Positions 22,940-35,999 are shown, numbered from the stretch's first letter. The stretch: DNA of 64,000 nt from Ashinkailepas kermadecensis (GCA_034440615.1 JAOTOM010005049.1:310001-374000), one strand, 5' to 3'. Program-made: numbers and translations. Notes: generated by a model not told the origin, from the letters alone.

Positions 22940-25900
22940 GCGGCGGCGGGGAAAAAAATTATACTGCCGCGGTCTTCCTGGATCTAAATCACGCCTACGA
23001 CACCATCGACATCGACATCAGCAAAGCATACCTGCATTATTACAGCACTTGCATAATATAGACATACAGGGACGACCAGAACATTATCTCCACTTCTACT
23101 TACTAACTCGTCATTTCAAATAAAAATTGGGCCCCACACCTTAGATGCTAAATTCCAACCACTGGTTTAATGCAAGGTTCAGCTCCCAGCCCCCCTTCTA
23201 TTTTTTCTTGGCTTGAACTCGGTCATCACAGACAACGTCTCAGTCAAAATTGCACTTTATGCTGACGACATTGTACTATGGGCTTCAAACAAAACACCAC
23301 CTTATGCACTAACAACACTACAACGCGCACTTACAGAACTACACAACAAGCTCTCATTACTGAACTTACACATTGCACCACACAAACCCAAATGCTTTTT
23401 TCCGATACAAACGACTCACAGATTTACGACCACTTAGCCCTTTCCGATCAGTTCCACACCCCGTCTCGGAGGGGGTCCTTGTATGCCCCTTCTAATTTCC
23501 AAACTAAGCGTTGTACGAAAACAACAGTGGTGTCATCGGAAAAAAATGCTTACTGTAGCCAGAGTCTTCCATTTTAGCCCTAATTGGTAAATATGCAACA
23601 CTAATACGTCGCCAAAGACGAAACAAACTAAAACATTCCTCTGGTGCGTTTCGTTGCATCCATAAAGATAAGCAAACGCTGAAAGTTTCATACAAAAATG
23701 CTTATTATGCTTGTTATAAGCGTGACGCCTGGTTGAACTTCTTTGAAGGTGACCTCGCTTGATCTTGAATAACTCGTGGACCGTACATGACCTGACTTCA
23801 TAATTTTCACACAGCATGTCAAATTGATGTGGGAAAAGATGTACAAAATTTCGGCACGTTGCCGCGCGCCGTTTTTTTCTTCTCACTATCAGCAGAAAAT
23901 ATCAGGGGTGTAACCCCCCACCGGGTTAAATTAAGTCATGCACCCATATCCTTCGTTAGGACAGCAAAATTGTTATGCACTACATTAGACCTACGACTCA
24001 CCTCTTGGCTACACATCTTAAACAACGAAAAACGCACCTCAAAAAGAGTAAGCCTGTTACGAGCATTATCCAGCACATCTTGGGGATCTGACCGAAAAGC
24101 ACACATAACACTATACAAATTAATTACTCGGCCAATCCTGGAATTCGGATCCCCACTTTTCGAAGGCACTACTCCGACATATCTCCAAATCTTAAACAGA
24201 ATTAAAAACCAATATCTCAGAAATTCCACAAGACCTTTCAGAACCTCACCATCACAAGCACTCAACATTTACAACCACATACCACAGCTACAACACAGAC
24301 GCATAGAAGCAATTATTAGGTACCACTACAAAACACAACTCATTAGACAACACCCATGTACTCAAGCGTTCAAAATTCGCACCAAGCGCAAACACCAACA
24401 TATGAAAGCACCACCACTCAAGACAACAATAGGATGCCGCATGCAACTACACGCGCACAATCTACACATCACTTTTCCCACCGCTCACTGTGTGGTGCTG
24501 GTGGTGCGTGGTGGTGAGGAGCTCAGCCCTGGGTCGATCAACCTAGGATAACCCAAAATATCAATTTTCCCTGGATTTGGGCCACTTTATTTTGCCATCT
24601 TGAAAAAGAACATTAATTTCATAAATAGTATTTCCTTCTTCCAGTTTTCCATGAACTTAGCCTATCCAGGGACCAAATAATCAGGAAATGGTTAATCGAA
24701 AAACCACTACCGAATATGGAGAACCCACTTAGTGCCGAGACGACTTCTTTCCCTTTCGCTTGGCATTGTGCCTAGCTTCATTATTGTTTTTATAATATTT
24801 ATGTATGTTACTTTAAATTTCCGTCGATTAAAATGGATTAAAAACAGTACCAAAAAGAAACAACATGTAACCATCATAGCAAACTCCACATTGCGATCGG
24901 TGCTAAATGACCAGTGTGATTATCGATTTGAGAAAACTTAAAAAAGGAGTGATTGTCCTATTTCAAGTTATCAAAGAGGACAATCACTACCACTATAGAA
25001 TACCCAGAAGAATCGCGAAAATATCGTCACCACTCATTATAAATTTTGGACAATCTTACACCTACCTAGGTTGAACACGAGTCGTATGTCGTACTCCACA
25101 TGTATGCAGCATTGCTTGCATTTTTCATGGGTTTGACTTCCAAAATTGTGTGTGGGGGGGGGGTGCTGGCTGCCAAGTTCGTGCGGCTGAGCTGCAAGTT
25201 GGCGGAGCCCTCCTAACTGAATACGATCCTACATCCATGCCCACAACACACTTCCTCATAGACAAACCAAGACACATCTGCACAGACGTAGAAATACAGC
25301 AACTCTTCCGGCAATTCATTTCGTCATACCAAAATTACAACACCATCTACACCGACGGCTCCAAATCTCACACACCACAGCAGACGGGCACATCGGCGGT
25401 GCTGTACTCCGGTAGAGCACCGCCCCGAGTCATCTTGCGTGCCCGTCTGCTGGACACAGCATCCACACACATTTCAGAATGATATGCAATTTTATCGACC
25501 TACACAACTATCTACAGCACACAAATGGAACACACCATCATAGCCACAGATGCTATGATGGTGCCTTACTACACTTCCAAACACCCTATCATTCCAAAAA
25601 TAGTACGCATGCATGACAAATTAACCGCACATCAGCAACCACTTCTTCTTTGGATCCCAAGCCACACAAACATACACGGCAACGAACACGCAGACACCGA
25701 AACAAACTCAGCCAGAACACTACTACAAACCACACAATGCCCCTACTCACAATCTGACTATTCCCCACAATTAACCAGGCAATTAACAAACGCATTAAAC
25801 AAACATGGGACATCGAAAGAACACAACTCCACGAAATACTCTCCAAACACGAACACTGAGCAACTGTCAATCAAAACAACAGACATAAGTAACGCACACT

Positions 25901-26200
25901 GACACGCTTACGCATCGGACACACAAATCTCACTTACTCCTACCTCATACTCAAACGCCCATGACCACAATGCACCACATGTCACCAATCACTTACCATC
26001 GAACACATACTCATCCGCTGCACCAAGTACACCAACGAGAGACGACATATCACAAACTACTGCACCACAAACAACATCCCATCAAACATCACCACTTTTC
26101 CAACAACGACCATCCAACATTACACGAACATATCTTCGACTTTCTTTCAACTACACGCATCATTCATGACCTGTGATAATAAAATGGATGGAAAAAAAAG
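22940..26200 (+). mobile_element. Decayed I/Jockey-type LINE, 5'-truncated, interrupted
   Basis: Plus-strand ORF2 pieces follow in the normal order: RT palm start VFLDLNHAYDTI (about 22970), RT active site ALYADDIVLWAS (about 23250), RT thumb region (23940-24480), RNase H (25200-25720) and a C-terminal Cys/His motif (25960-26176). AATAAAATGG follows the stop at 26176. Endonuclease and ORF1 are missing. Two stretches with no LINE similarity interrupt it, about 23455-23925 and about 24480-25170. It shares architecture with the minus-strand LINE at 38.2-43.9 kb but the sequence is well diverged. Confidence 0.75.
22960..26176 (+). pseudogene. LINE ORF2 remnant (RT and RNase H)
   Basis: The RT catalytic Asp pair is visible in YADD; the first RT Asp is in FLDLNHAYD. 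RNase H has YTDGSK (first Asp), a Glu in THISE, ATDAMMV (Asp) and LLLWIPSHTNIHGNEHAD (last catalytic region). Coding is broken by frameshifts, at least two nonsense codons (TGA after THISE near 25481; TGA after LILKRP near 25961) and the two insertions. The C-terminal CTTC...H...C arrangement matches a zinc-binding tail seen in this LINE class. Non-functional. Confidence 0.75.
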
Positions 26201-27480
26201 AAAATATATGTTAAAAATGAAAAGAAACCATGAATTAAAAACTACAAAAACAAACAAACAAACATAAGATAGGTTAAGAAAGACAAGAGAAAAGAAATGA
26301 AAACGTGTTGAAAACACCCAAGAAAAAGTTCCACAAAGTGTATGATTTGTTTATTCAATGCTAACTGTTCTGTGGCGATGTCCCGTTCCCAACCTACCAT
26401 CTACACCCCATTCCTCGAACTGACATCGTCCGGACCAGCACCTCGTCACCACCACATCATCTACAACTCATCGTCAACAACTCTACACCTCCAGATCTTC
26501 TGCAACTCCCTTCAGCTCAACTCATCTCTACTCATCTATCTTCAGGACAACCTTCAACCACGCTTACCGTCGACTCCCTTCAAGTCAACTCAACGAATCT
26601 TTTTCGTCTACTCTCTTTACCCCAATATTCCTCGCACCACCTTACCCTACCTCTCAGCATTATGCAACCACACTCACTCACAGGGCAACAGCCGACATCA
26701 CCCACACGTTGGCGGGCTGGCCAAATTCAACAACAGCAACAAATATTCTGCAATTTAACACTTTCGACGATATATTTTCCTCTTTCTTCTTTTCAACCAT
26801 TGTTCAACCAAATTGTATATTTTATATCTATTTTCCGTTAATTTTCACACAATTCGGATTTGTATGTTTTTAAGCTTTACATTACGTACCCTTTCAACTT
26901 TTAGTCCCTTCGACTTATTCGATTTCACTTATATTTATTCGAATTTTATTCGTTTGGCTATTTGTTCTTTATATTTATATTTCGTTTGACTTTTTAATTC
27001 GATCTTTTGTCCTTTTGACTTTTGTCAGTGACATTGATCCCTTCGACTTTCATGCTTTCGACACTTAGTTCGTTTGACTTTCTTCAATTTGACTTCTATT
27101 CATGTCCACTTCCTTCCATTATACTTTTTGTCCTTTTATTTTTTGTCTTCTGACTTTTTGTCCGTGTACGGTCATTTCTTTCTCTGTGAGAGAAGTTTCC
27201 TCGTAATGGTCTGCCAAAATGCCAACAGTTCGACGCTTCCTGGTACTGATAGCATTTCGCGTTGAATCCACGAGCCGTAAAGAGGCACCTTGATTACATT
27301 CTCATTAAGTTCTCAATGTACTTTACCATGAATTATAGAGCGCTCCGATTGAAGCAGCCAAAGTTTTTATAGGGTGTAGCGTATTTTGTATAAGTTCGGG
27401 ATAACTACATCAATATCATTCGTGTTGATATATTTCCGGAATATGTATTTTGAGATGATGAATGGAGGACTCCCACAGTT
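26200..27480. other. LINE tail region, then T-rich low-complexity DNA
   Basis: 26177-26340 is A-rich, as expected of a LINE 3' end. 26390-26760 is C/A-rich with an open frame (138 codons) showing no domain. 26870-27150 repeats short TTCGACTTT/TTTGACTTTT words, a low-complexity tract. Confidence 0.5.
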
Positions 27481-27572
27481 GCTACATTATTGTCTAAGTT
27501 GACGGACCACTCGAGCCATAGCTGTACGGCACACACAGCGACAGAGCTTACCATTAGTACCATCCCAGCTCT

Positions 27573-27848
27573 GTGCGACTCCCTCAGCAAGCGGCAGCTC
27601 AGTCTTCGGACGGTGAAACTCCCGTGCACCATCCACTATATACCGTCCCGGTCCGCCAGCCCGAGGTGGCGGAGGTCAGGGGCGCTCAACATCCAATCAG
27701 CAGGTCTCTCAAGCTCCCTCAGCCACTGCCCTCGCCTCCCACCGGCCGCGCCAGGATTGCCGGTGCAGCATACGACACCCGCCCGGATATTGCGCAGCGT
27801 GTGGCGCTCCTCAACCGGCTAGCAAAGCATTACATTATACCTCGTTAG
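27573..27848 (+). CDS. Short GC-rich open frame, hypothetical
   Basis: The frame encodes a stretch ending RPDIAQRVALLNRLAKHYIIPR before TAG. It is GC-rich against AT-rich flanks, much like the transposase remnant at 7.3 kb. A second overlapping frame (27490-27822) is also open, which weakens the case. I do not recognise the family; it could be the C-terminal piece of a mobile-element protein. Confidence 0.2.
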   Translation: MRLPQQAAAQSSDGETPVHHPLYTVPVRQPEVAEVRGAQHPISRSLKLPQPLPSPPTGRARIAGAAYDTRPDIAQRVALLNRLAKHYIIPR

Positions 27849-28276
27849 GGAATGGCAGCTGGCGTTTCCGTTGACCCGTTGATGAACTGCGCCGCCCCAT
27901 GTCGTGTCCGACGAGCGCCTGCACTCATGGGACGATGGCTGGTCGGGTGGGTACATCCGGGATCGGACCGAACCGACATATTTAGATGAGCCCGTGCGCG
28001 GCCATGGCAGCAGACGTCAAAGGGCGCCAGCCATCTGTGCTCCATGAAGGCCTTCCCCACGCGGCGCACATCGACTTCCTCATTTGAGCTGTTTGCACTT
28101 GCAGTGGTGAGTTCTTGCGTTCCCCGTCCGACTTGCCTGGTGACCGAAGTAGTGTCCTATCCAGCCATTCGTGCATGTTCAGCACGCCAGACCCGGGCCA
28201 CTGAATGACATATTACGGTAAGCTATGCTCTATGTCTTAACGTAGTACGTTGTGTCGTGGCACGAATTAACGTTAC

Positions 28277-28278
<2 letters not shown>

Positions 28279-28373
<95 letters not shown>

Positions 28374-28381
28374 TGTGTGTG

Positions 28382-28412
<31 letters not shown>
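28279..28412. repeat. (TA)n-(TG)n compound microsatellite
   Basis: About 83 bp of TA followed by about 50 bp of TG with small interruptions. Flanking frames encoding Tyr/Ile or His/Thr runs are artefacts. Confidence 0.97.
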
Positions 28413-28419
<7 letters not shown>

Positions 28420-28816
28420 TATCCATGAGTGTAGACACGGTTTCGAAATTGGGGGGAGGACCAGGGACGCGATAAGTTTGGACAGGATAGAGTCGCCCAC
28501 CCCTCCCCCCACCTCCACGAAGAAAACAAATAGTTAGTCGCTTCATTTTCAATGTCTGGTTTCCAGATTTACCATTGCTAAAATGATATATTGGGGACAA
28601 AAAGTTCGCCAAAATTAGCAACTTTCACTCCTTATCACTGGCCATGAATATCCAGCTTCATGTCGTATGTGCTGGACCACCTTTCACGATCGCCATGGAG
28701 CAATACTGTAAGTACGTTAAACGTTGCCCTCTTGTAGCAGAAAAACAGAAAATATTGGATGATGGTTTTATTGTAGTAAATATGGGCCTACCTTTCTCAT
28801 GCGTTCCTGTTTTAAC

Positions 28817-29066
28817 CAGGGTGGATAAAGGTTATGGCACTGAGGGCATGTACCCCCCCCCCCCCCACATCGAAGGTGGCGCCCCTCTGAAAATGTTCCA
28901 GTGTACCCGCTCGAATTTGTCAGCTAGAGGCACAGCCTTGGAAGGAAAGGCGCCCCTTCCGGAAAGACCGAGTGCAGCCCGCCCCCTCGGATTTTTAAGC
29001 CAGCGGCCAGAGGCCAGAGGCCCCTCCAGACAAATGCCCCCATGACAATTCCTAGATCCACCCCTG
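28817..29066. mobile_element. Possible MITE, ~250 bp
   Basis: CAGGGTGGATAAAGG at the left and CTAGATCCACCCCTG at the right form an imperfect inverted pair, with a C-run (28853-28866) and GGCC-rich interior like the other MITEs here. The 8-bp flanks (GTTTTAAC, AATACAAC) do not match, so the target duplication is lost or the ends are misjudged. Confidence 0.4.
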
Positions 29067-29439
29067 AATACAACATTGCTTTCCTAAATGACCAAACCTG
29101 GTCGTTGCGCCCTAAAACTCAAATAACCAACCATCACGCTGTTATGAACTCCAGCTGATTATACAATCGTGTGCATTCACGTGTGGCTTCTCTTGCAAAT
29201 TTGACAACTTACGTTGAACCATTAAGAGGAAAGCGGACAATTAAAAAAAAGTTCGAGATTTTATATGTCCAGAACAGCAGTGTGGCAGTGCAAATAAAAA
29301 AACCAGCGACGAGAGCGCCGTCCGAGCAGGTTATGACGGATTGCTTGGGGGAGCTCCTGGTCATATAGCATATGAGTGCCTGCTATCACAACGGCTGCAA
29401 ACAAAAAGTGACTTGATCCTCCTACTCCTATTACACTCA
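29067..29439. other. Non-coding stretch, nothing recognised
   Basis: Unique AT-rich sequence with no gene, repeat or transposon end that I can identify. Confidence 0.4.
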
Positions 29440-30800
29440 ATCATTGTACACACACCGGACCTTCGACACCGTCGAAATTATTTCGATAGCTCAACATTCT
29501 GGTATCGTACAGCAAGCCACCTCGAATGACGCCCACATAATGCAAGTTGAAGTCATGGCGACGAAACGCGAGGATTTCGAAGAAAAAAATAAAACTAACC
29601 TTTGACCTTGAAGCTTCACCTGACGTATCCCGGGTTGAAACGTTACTCGAGGGTTGAAATGACCGAAGAAATGAGTTCGACCTTTGACTATTAAAATGAT
29701 TGTGATTTCTGAACAGTTTGCCAGAGTACTCCATGGCACGTCGAATGACAACCACATGATGAAAATTGAAGACATAGCGACGAGGCGCGAGAACTTCGAG
29801 CAATTATGCTAACTTTCGATCTCATGGTTTGACATTGACATGAACCCGTTTGAAATGCTACTCGAGGTTCACCACGGGTTATTGCTTGATGCCAGATGTG
29901 AGTAGGTTGGGGCGAAGAAAAACATGTCACGCGACCAACGATATTGGTTCGACCTTTGACCTTTGAACTTAGTTCGATATGGCAACATTATAATACGGCA
30001 CAAACCACGTGGAATTACACCCACATGGTACAAATTAAACCCATAGCGACCAATCGCGCGGGCTTCGACAAATTTCAATTAGTCTTTGACCTTGAGGTTT
30101 TACCTTGACATATCCCGGTTTCAAAATGTTACTCGAGGGTTCGCCATGGACTATCACTTGATAGTGAATCTGGGTAGGCGTGGGCGAAAACAAAAATGAA
30201 TGCGAGGCGACGGAAGAAACCAGCTTGAATTTTGACCCGTCGAGATTATTTCGATTTATCAACTTCCCTATGCCACACAACAAGCGACGTCGAATAACAT
30301 CCATTTTCTGCAATTTAAAGCCATAGCGACGAAACGCGAGGTCATCGAAGAACTCAATCAAACTTTTGACCTTAACGTGTCTCGGTTTCAAATGTTTCTC
30401 GAGTGTTCACCGCCGGCTATCGCTTGTTATCAGATTTGGATAGGTTTGAGCGAAAACGAAAACCATTGAGGCGACCGAAGCATCAGCTTGGCCTTTCCCC
30501 TCGAAACAAAATTATTCGATTGCTAAGCTTTCTGATACCGCATAACAAGCCACGTCGACTGACGTCCATTTGATGGAAATTGAAACGATTGCAACCGAAC
30601 ATCGCGTTCGGTCGATATCGTCTCAATACCGGAATCTAATAATCAAGCTAACCTTTGACCTTGAAGTTTGACCTCGACATGTACCAGTTTGAAATATTAC
30701 ACGATGGTTCGCCACAGGCTATCGCTTGATACCAGATTTGGGCAGGTTTGAGTGAAAACGGGAAAAAATGAGAGGCGACAGAAGAAACCGGTATGCGTTG
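29440..30800 (-). repeat. Diverged ~260-bp tandem units (five copies)
   Basis: CATAGCGACGAAACGCGAG-like words recur near 29553, 29771, 30030, 30320 and 30583. Each is followed by CTTTGACCTTGA(A/G)GTTT and (C)CTCGAGGGTTC-type segments. Spacing of 218-290 bp shows old, length-variable tandem units. Several minus-strand frames of ~100 codons reflect the repeat. Confidence 0.8.
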
Positions 30801-33179
30801 GATCTCGACCGTTAAAGTGGTCATGCGAGACCTATGTAGTTGCTTCCAGCGTGTTCAGTACAAACAGGAGCATTTGTGGTAATTGATTCGAACGATCATA
30901 AACCCGTCGCTGAATTCCAATGCCAATACAAATACGCCTTTGGCGAACTCGAATATGAGTACGAATACAACGCTTACTTGACGCACGTGCTTAAGGCTGC
31001 CCATGACTCCCCTCCATGGTCTTGAAGATACTCAAGGACACCCAGAGTCACGTTTGTTCAGGATATATCGATATATGCGCAGAGTAATGTGACCTAAGAC
31101 GTATAAAGCCTTGCGATAATGCAAATTTGTTGCCTCGCAAAGCACAATTTTCCACCCAAGCGAAAACACAGGATGGTCAAGGTTCATGTTGTTCAAGAAT
31201 GGCCTGGAAGCAGAAATACCGCCTGAGTATAAGACCTAGTATTAAGAAATATTTTATACCAGCAAGGACAGGTGATAATCAGTGCATATTTTTGCAATGC
31301 GACGTAATAATATTCGCATAATGCTTCATGCGGCAACTTGAGTTTTATGCTCAAATCAATGTGTTTCTTTATGGGAGCGCTGATCACAAAATAACTCAAG
31401 ACTAGAAAACTGGTTATTATGAAGGATAGTAAATATATATCAGCAAACGGATAATAATCTGGTCAATCTGCCTGCAGCATGGGTTTTCGAGCCATGCCTG
31501 CTTGTCGTGATTACTGTGGAAATAAATCATTAGTTTGGCGTAAAATGTCGCCAAGTGTTGCAAATTAACCCAAAGTTCCGCGCAACAATTTTATAAAACA
31601 TGAGCAAAATGTACATCAACAGACAGGTATCGAACTTTTCAATCTCCCTAGAGCATGGGTTTCTCGAAACCGGCAATGTGTAGACGTGTAGGCAGTAAAC
31701 TGGTCAGATGCCTTCCATGTTAGTTTGAAACGATCTTTAGCTTCAGCGATTGATTGCCGCGTCAGAAATTTCGTAAATCGTTATGAAACCAATCTGTAGC
31801 CTGTTTCATAACGCAAGATTTCGATGTAAGTAGTAAATAGTAAGTTATGGTTGTAAGATTATATTTACCATAAAGCAAAATTATATTATACCGCCTACAG
31901 CCTACAGCCTACGGCTATAGCAATACCTACACTTTTAATTTACTACCTTAAATCTACTCCTTACAACTTACTACTTACTACTAAACGGGCTAAACCCAGG
32001 CCGGTTGTTTCATAAAAACCCCACAATTTACTTCTGACGACTATAACTCAGTAGTAAATATGAAGGAGAACTTACTACAAAATTGTACTCTGCTCTGAGC
32101 CACCTTACATGCATGTCAGCATATCCAAAGTGAGTATTTTGAACATTTCGAAGCCATGTCAATAACATCATTCCATAGCAAAGTGGAATTAGACAATAGA
32201 AGGCAAAGAGGACCACGAAGGTTCAGATCACGACGAGCATGAACTGAGATTACCCGAGGCTTTCCGGTAAGAGCATGTACTACTGCTTTGGTCAAATAAA
32301 AGGCTAACAGTTTGTATTTATCTTGGTAGAGAAGCTCCTGACTCTCAGTGAATGAGCTGATGGGGGAGCACATTTTCTTGAGAGGGTGCCTCCAGCGGAC
32401 AATTTGTTGAGCGGGGAAGATGCACTCGAGCATACTGAAGGGCGCATTTTCGTCTCAAAAGGTACCTTTGAAGAGACACCTTTGGCAAAAAAAATCCGAT
32501 AAGGGGCGGGGCACTTCCCCGTCCGGAGGGACGCCATGTGGAGGGGGGGGATTCCCCAAGTGTCCCCTGTATCCGTCCCTGGTCCAAATGGCCTTGAGGA
32601 AGTTTGATACGGCTACCCATTTAGTCGATCAGCTGATCGTAGTTACGACCACAACCGCCGGTAGCGCCCATGTAGCAATGGTCATGTGCAACGCTCGTTT
32701 TTTTCCTCGCTCGCGCACTTTCTGGCAGTTACCTCCAAGATACTTTTATTAGAGTTATCGCAGTCAATTACAGTGAAGGTGAATCGGTTGAAATGTTAGC
32801 TATGGAAATGGTACACTGTGGGGGACTAAGTCAATACAAAGTAGGTGGTACGTCTTTAGTATTAACGCGTGTTAACGCGTATTGTCGGCATCAGTATTTT
32901 TGTGATTCACTTTCTGAAGAGACATTTTAACAACCCAAGCAGTGTTTGGCATGCGTATCGAGCGTCATATCTTCGTGCTGCTTCTTGTTGGCAGCGGTCG
33001 TTCGGTTACCACAATGGAGGCCGCATTTTCTTATGTGTGCAACGAGGAACACTGTACCATTGATTCCAGAGCAGGTTATAGTAGAACGGATTCCAAAAAG
33101 ATTTCCTGTGGGCTGGTGATTACTGTAAAGAATGCTGATGGCCAGCCACATAGCATAAAATGTGCTTAAAACCAAAAAA
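30801..33179. other. Non-coding stretch with two MITE-like fragments
   Basis: At 31800-32020 GTAAGTAGTAAATAGTAAGTT-type words on the left are loosely inverted on the right (AACTTACTACTTACTACTA), with GTTTCATAA near both edges: a weak terminal-inverted-repeat element. 32440-32590 has a G/C-run edge ending GTATCCGTCCCTGG. No gene recognised. Confidence 0.45.
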
Positions 33180-33365
33180 GCTGTCGGTAAATGCGAAGGG
33201 CCCCTAGCAGCTTTTGAGGGCCTTGAGGGCCTTCCTCAGAGCTAAAACGGTCTTGAAGCTATAAAAAGACTGGTAAGGACTGGGAAGGGCCCCTAACATC
33301 TGGAGAGGGCCCCTTGATGACTGCAAATGGTCATTGAGTGTGCTGAATGTTCTTGATAAACCGGG
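33180..33365. repeat. Short block of degenerate GGGCCCC units
   Basis: AAGGGCCCCTA(G/A)CA, GAGGGCCTTGAGGGCC and GAGAGGGCCCCTTGATGA repeat at about 30-bp intervals. The style resembles blocks A and B, but the T-run half is replaced by TG/AT-rich sequence. Confidence 0.6.
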
Positions 33366-33770
33366 TAGTGTCTTCCTCAAATCATCTTCTCTAAGATGTT
33401 TTTATTAAAAGAACGTCCTGCAGTGTTGACGTCTTCCATTTACTAATGACGTAATTCGCAAGCTTACACGTGCTACTAGAGCCCACAGCGCAGGCGTGAG
33501 GCCTTACTGGCATATACAGCGTCCCATAGCATAGCATTGGGACGCTGGGCGAGCGGAAGCAAGTGCAAAAACACAGTGTGGTGGAACATTCATGCTTATC
33601 AGCCATAGGCGCCTTACCTTAAATGTTTATACAGCCACGCGCCCTCGAGTAGGTATGTATGCAGAGCTAGGATGTTTTCTGATGCGATACCTTCACTGAA
33701 TCACGTTGTTTAAGATTAAAAGCAGAAAGCGAAACTGTCATCACTCCCTGGTACTGAACTCCAGACGCCG
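33366..33770. other. Non-coding stretch
   Basis: Unique sequence leading into the 71-bp array; no gene or element recognised. Confidence 0.4.
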
Positions 33771-33776
33771 GGATGA

Positions 33777-34250
33777 GAGCCAAGAACGTCATGCACTTGT
33801 CCCCCGAGACGGGTGGCGACTGCGGGCTGCGGTGTCACGTGTACGGGAAGCCAAGGACGTCATGCATTTGTCCCCCGAGACGAGTGGCGACTGCGGGCTG
33901 CGGTGTCACGTGTACGGGAAGCGAAGGCATTTGTCCCCGAGACGGGTGGCGACTGCGGGCTGCGGTGTCACGTGTACGGGAAGCCAAGGACGTCATGCAC
34001 TTGTCCCCCGAGACGAGTGGCGACTGCGGGCTGCGGTGTCACGTGTACGGGAAGCCAAGGACGTCATGCACTTGTCCCCCGAGACGGGTGGCGACTGCGG
34101 GCTGCGGTGTCACGTGTACGGGAAGCCAAGGACGTCATGCACTTGTCCCCCGAGACGGGTGGCGACTGCGGGCTGCGGTGTCACGTGTACGGGAAGCCAA
34201 GAACGTCATGCACTTGTCCCCGAGACGGGTGGCGTCTGCCGTAAGCCGGC
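33777..34250. repeat. 71-bp minisatellite, about 7 copies
   Basis: CGTCATGCACTTGTCCCCC recurs at 33787, 33858, 33991, 34062, 34133 and 34204, 71 bp apart, with one copy shortened near 33925. Since 71 is not a multiple of three, all three plus frames read through the array and yield rotating Cys/Arg/Gly-rich peptides, which argues against coding. Confidence 0.95.
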
Positions 34251-34859
34251 CCGTCCCCTTGTATTGACTTACAAGTACATCCACAGAGCTGGTGGCTATT
34301 ATTGCACAGGATGGAGGTGAATAAATAAGTCAGCTAAATGGCAAAGGACGTAGGGATTAAGGACGTTGCATTCTAGAGCACTGCAGCCAGTCGGCGCCGG
34401 CTCAATAGACTGAAACAAGGACAAGGGTAGGTATCAGGTCAAGGAATGGAAGGGTGCTGAGAAATCAAGGGCAAGGTGCGTGCACATAAATTATACAATA
34501 AGAAGCAATGATGAATAGTGATGTGCTTGTTCGGATTCGTTCGTGCGTTGTCTTGATTGCTGGTTCACTCTCTTCGTGAACCAGCAATTCCTTCCTTCGA
34601 ACAAGATGGCGGACAAATGTGGCCGTGAGCGGAACTGCCGCGCGAACCTCTTCCGTTCAAAGAAGACTAAGAGTCATTCTTACGCATTATTGTTACCTGT
34701 TACAAACTGATGAAAAAAATGAATTAAAAAGGTCACATGCGATCACAATGATGATGATGAATAAATTAGAACGCGAAACTCTGCAATGAAAACGTTTTGT
34801 AGCCGCAAAAGCCGACGGCCGGGCCGGGTCGACGCGCTCAGGTGAACAGTTGGACACAT
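34251..34859. other. Non-coding stretch
   Basis: No gene recognised. An inverted word pair TGCTGGTTCACTCTCTTCG / CGTGAACCAGCA near 34558-34587 forms a small hairpin. Confidence 0.45.
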
Positions 34860-35290
34860 AAATAGGCCGGGGTAGACAAGAGAAAACACGAGTAAATAAG
34901 AGTAGACAGCAATAGACAAGAGTACATGGGAGTAGACAGGAGTAGACAAAAGTGCACAGGAGTAGACATGAGTAGACAGGAGTGTACAGGAGTAGACTTA
35001 TACACAGGAGTAAACAGGAGTAGACAAGAATAGACAGGGGTATGAAGGAGTAGACAAGAGTAGACAGAAGTACACCGGAGTAGACAGGAGTAGACAAAAG
35101 TGCCAGGAGAACATGAGTAGACATGAGTAGACAGGAGTGTACAGGAGTAGACTTGTACACAGGAGTAGACAGGAGTAAACAGGAGTAGGCAGGAGTGCAC
35201 AGAAGTAGAAAGGAGTAGACAGGAGTAGACTTACACACAGGAGTAGACAGGAGTATGCTGCAGTAGACAGGAGTAGACAAGAGTAGACTA
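34860..35290. repeat. GAGTAGACAG short tandem array, left part
   Basis: Degenerate 10-12-bp units (A)GGAGTAGACA fill the stretch. Open minus frames made of Ser/Thr/Pro/Val/Tyr/Leu strings (up to 195 codons) are shadows. Confidence 0.93.
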
Positions 35291-35329
35291 ATGCGCAGGA
35301 TTATTGGTTGAATGTCGTGACATTTCGGT

Positions 35330-35525
35330 GATCAATGACAATGAGCCGTACATTGGTATTCGAATTAAAACTTTTCGTTATATTTTTTACGCAACCTGTA
35401 CCTGATGAAGGTACAGGGTACCCTGAATCCTTGTACATATCCTGATGAAGGCAATAGCCGAAGCGTAGGAAATGTACCGAAAAGTATTTAATTTGAATAC
35501 CAATTCATGTCTCATTGTCATCGAC
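35330..35525. mobile_element. Foldback element inside the GAGTAGAC array
   Basis: 35330-35391 (CAATGACAATGAGCCGTACA onward) returns as an imperfect reverse complement at 35462-35525, so arms are about 62 bp with a ~70-bp loop. The loop carries CTGATGAAGGCAATAGCCGAA (35451-35462 region), a word resembling the core of hammerhead ribozymes in Penelope-like elements. The GAGTAGAC array continues on both sides, so the element interrupts it. No protein is encoded. Confidence 0.6.
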
Positions 35526-35529
35526 CACA

Positions 35530-35830
35530 CATAATTATGCACCGGAGTAGACATATACACAGGAGTAGACTTATACAGAGGAGTAGACTGATACATAGGA
35601 GTAGACTTATGCATAGGAGTAGACTTATGCATAGGAGTAGACTTATGCATAGGAGTAGACTTATACAAAGGAGTAGACTTATACAGAGGAGTAGACTTAT
35701 GCATAGGAGTAGACTTATGCAGAGGAGTAGGCTTATACAGAGGAGTAGACTTATACAGAGGAGTAGACTTATGCATAGGAGTAGACTTATACACATAATT
35801 ATGCACAGGAGTAGACTCGCTCGGGTTTCG
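35530..35830. repeat. GGAGTAGACTTATGCATA 18-bp tandem array, right part
   Basis: Regular 18-bp units of GGAGTAGACTTAT(G/A)CA(T/G)A. Shares the GAGTAGAC core with the left part; 18-bp periodicity keeps frames open on both strands (Lys/Ser/Thr/Pro or Leu/Cys/Ile/Ser). Confidence 0.95.
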
Positions 35831-35999
35831 CGCTCACTCGTAACCGCTTCGAGGTGTTGAAATGAGTGAATGCACGTGCGCGTCATTGCAACAAACCAGT
35901 GTTGTTGGCCCGAGTACTAATACTGAAGCACGGCTAGTAGACATAATGCTAGCCAAAGCATCACACTATACGATATATATTTCAAGATATATCTGCCAT

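Noticed and set aside
23455..23925. MITE inserted in the decayed LINE
   Set aside because: The G-rich borders are suggestive, but I could not match inverted ends or a target duplication.
33706..34320. 204-codon frame plus two other long frames
   Set aside because: A 71-bp repeat opens all three frames with rotating peptides; no selection for one frame.
34693..35886. Several frames of 117-195 codons rich in Ser/Thr/Leu/Arg
   Set aside because: Shadows of GAGTAGAC short tandem arrays on both strands.
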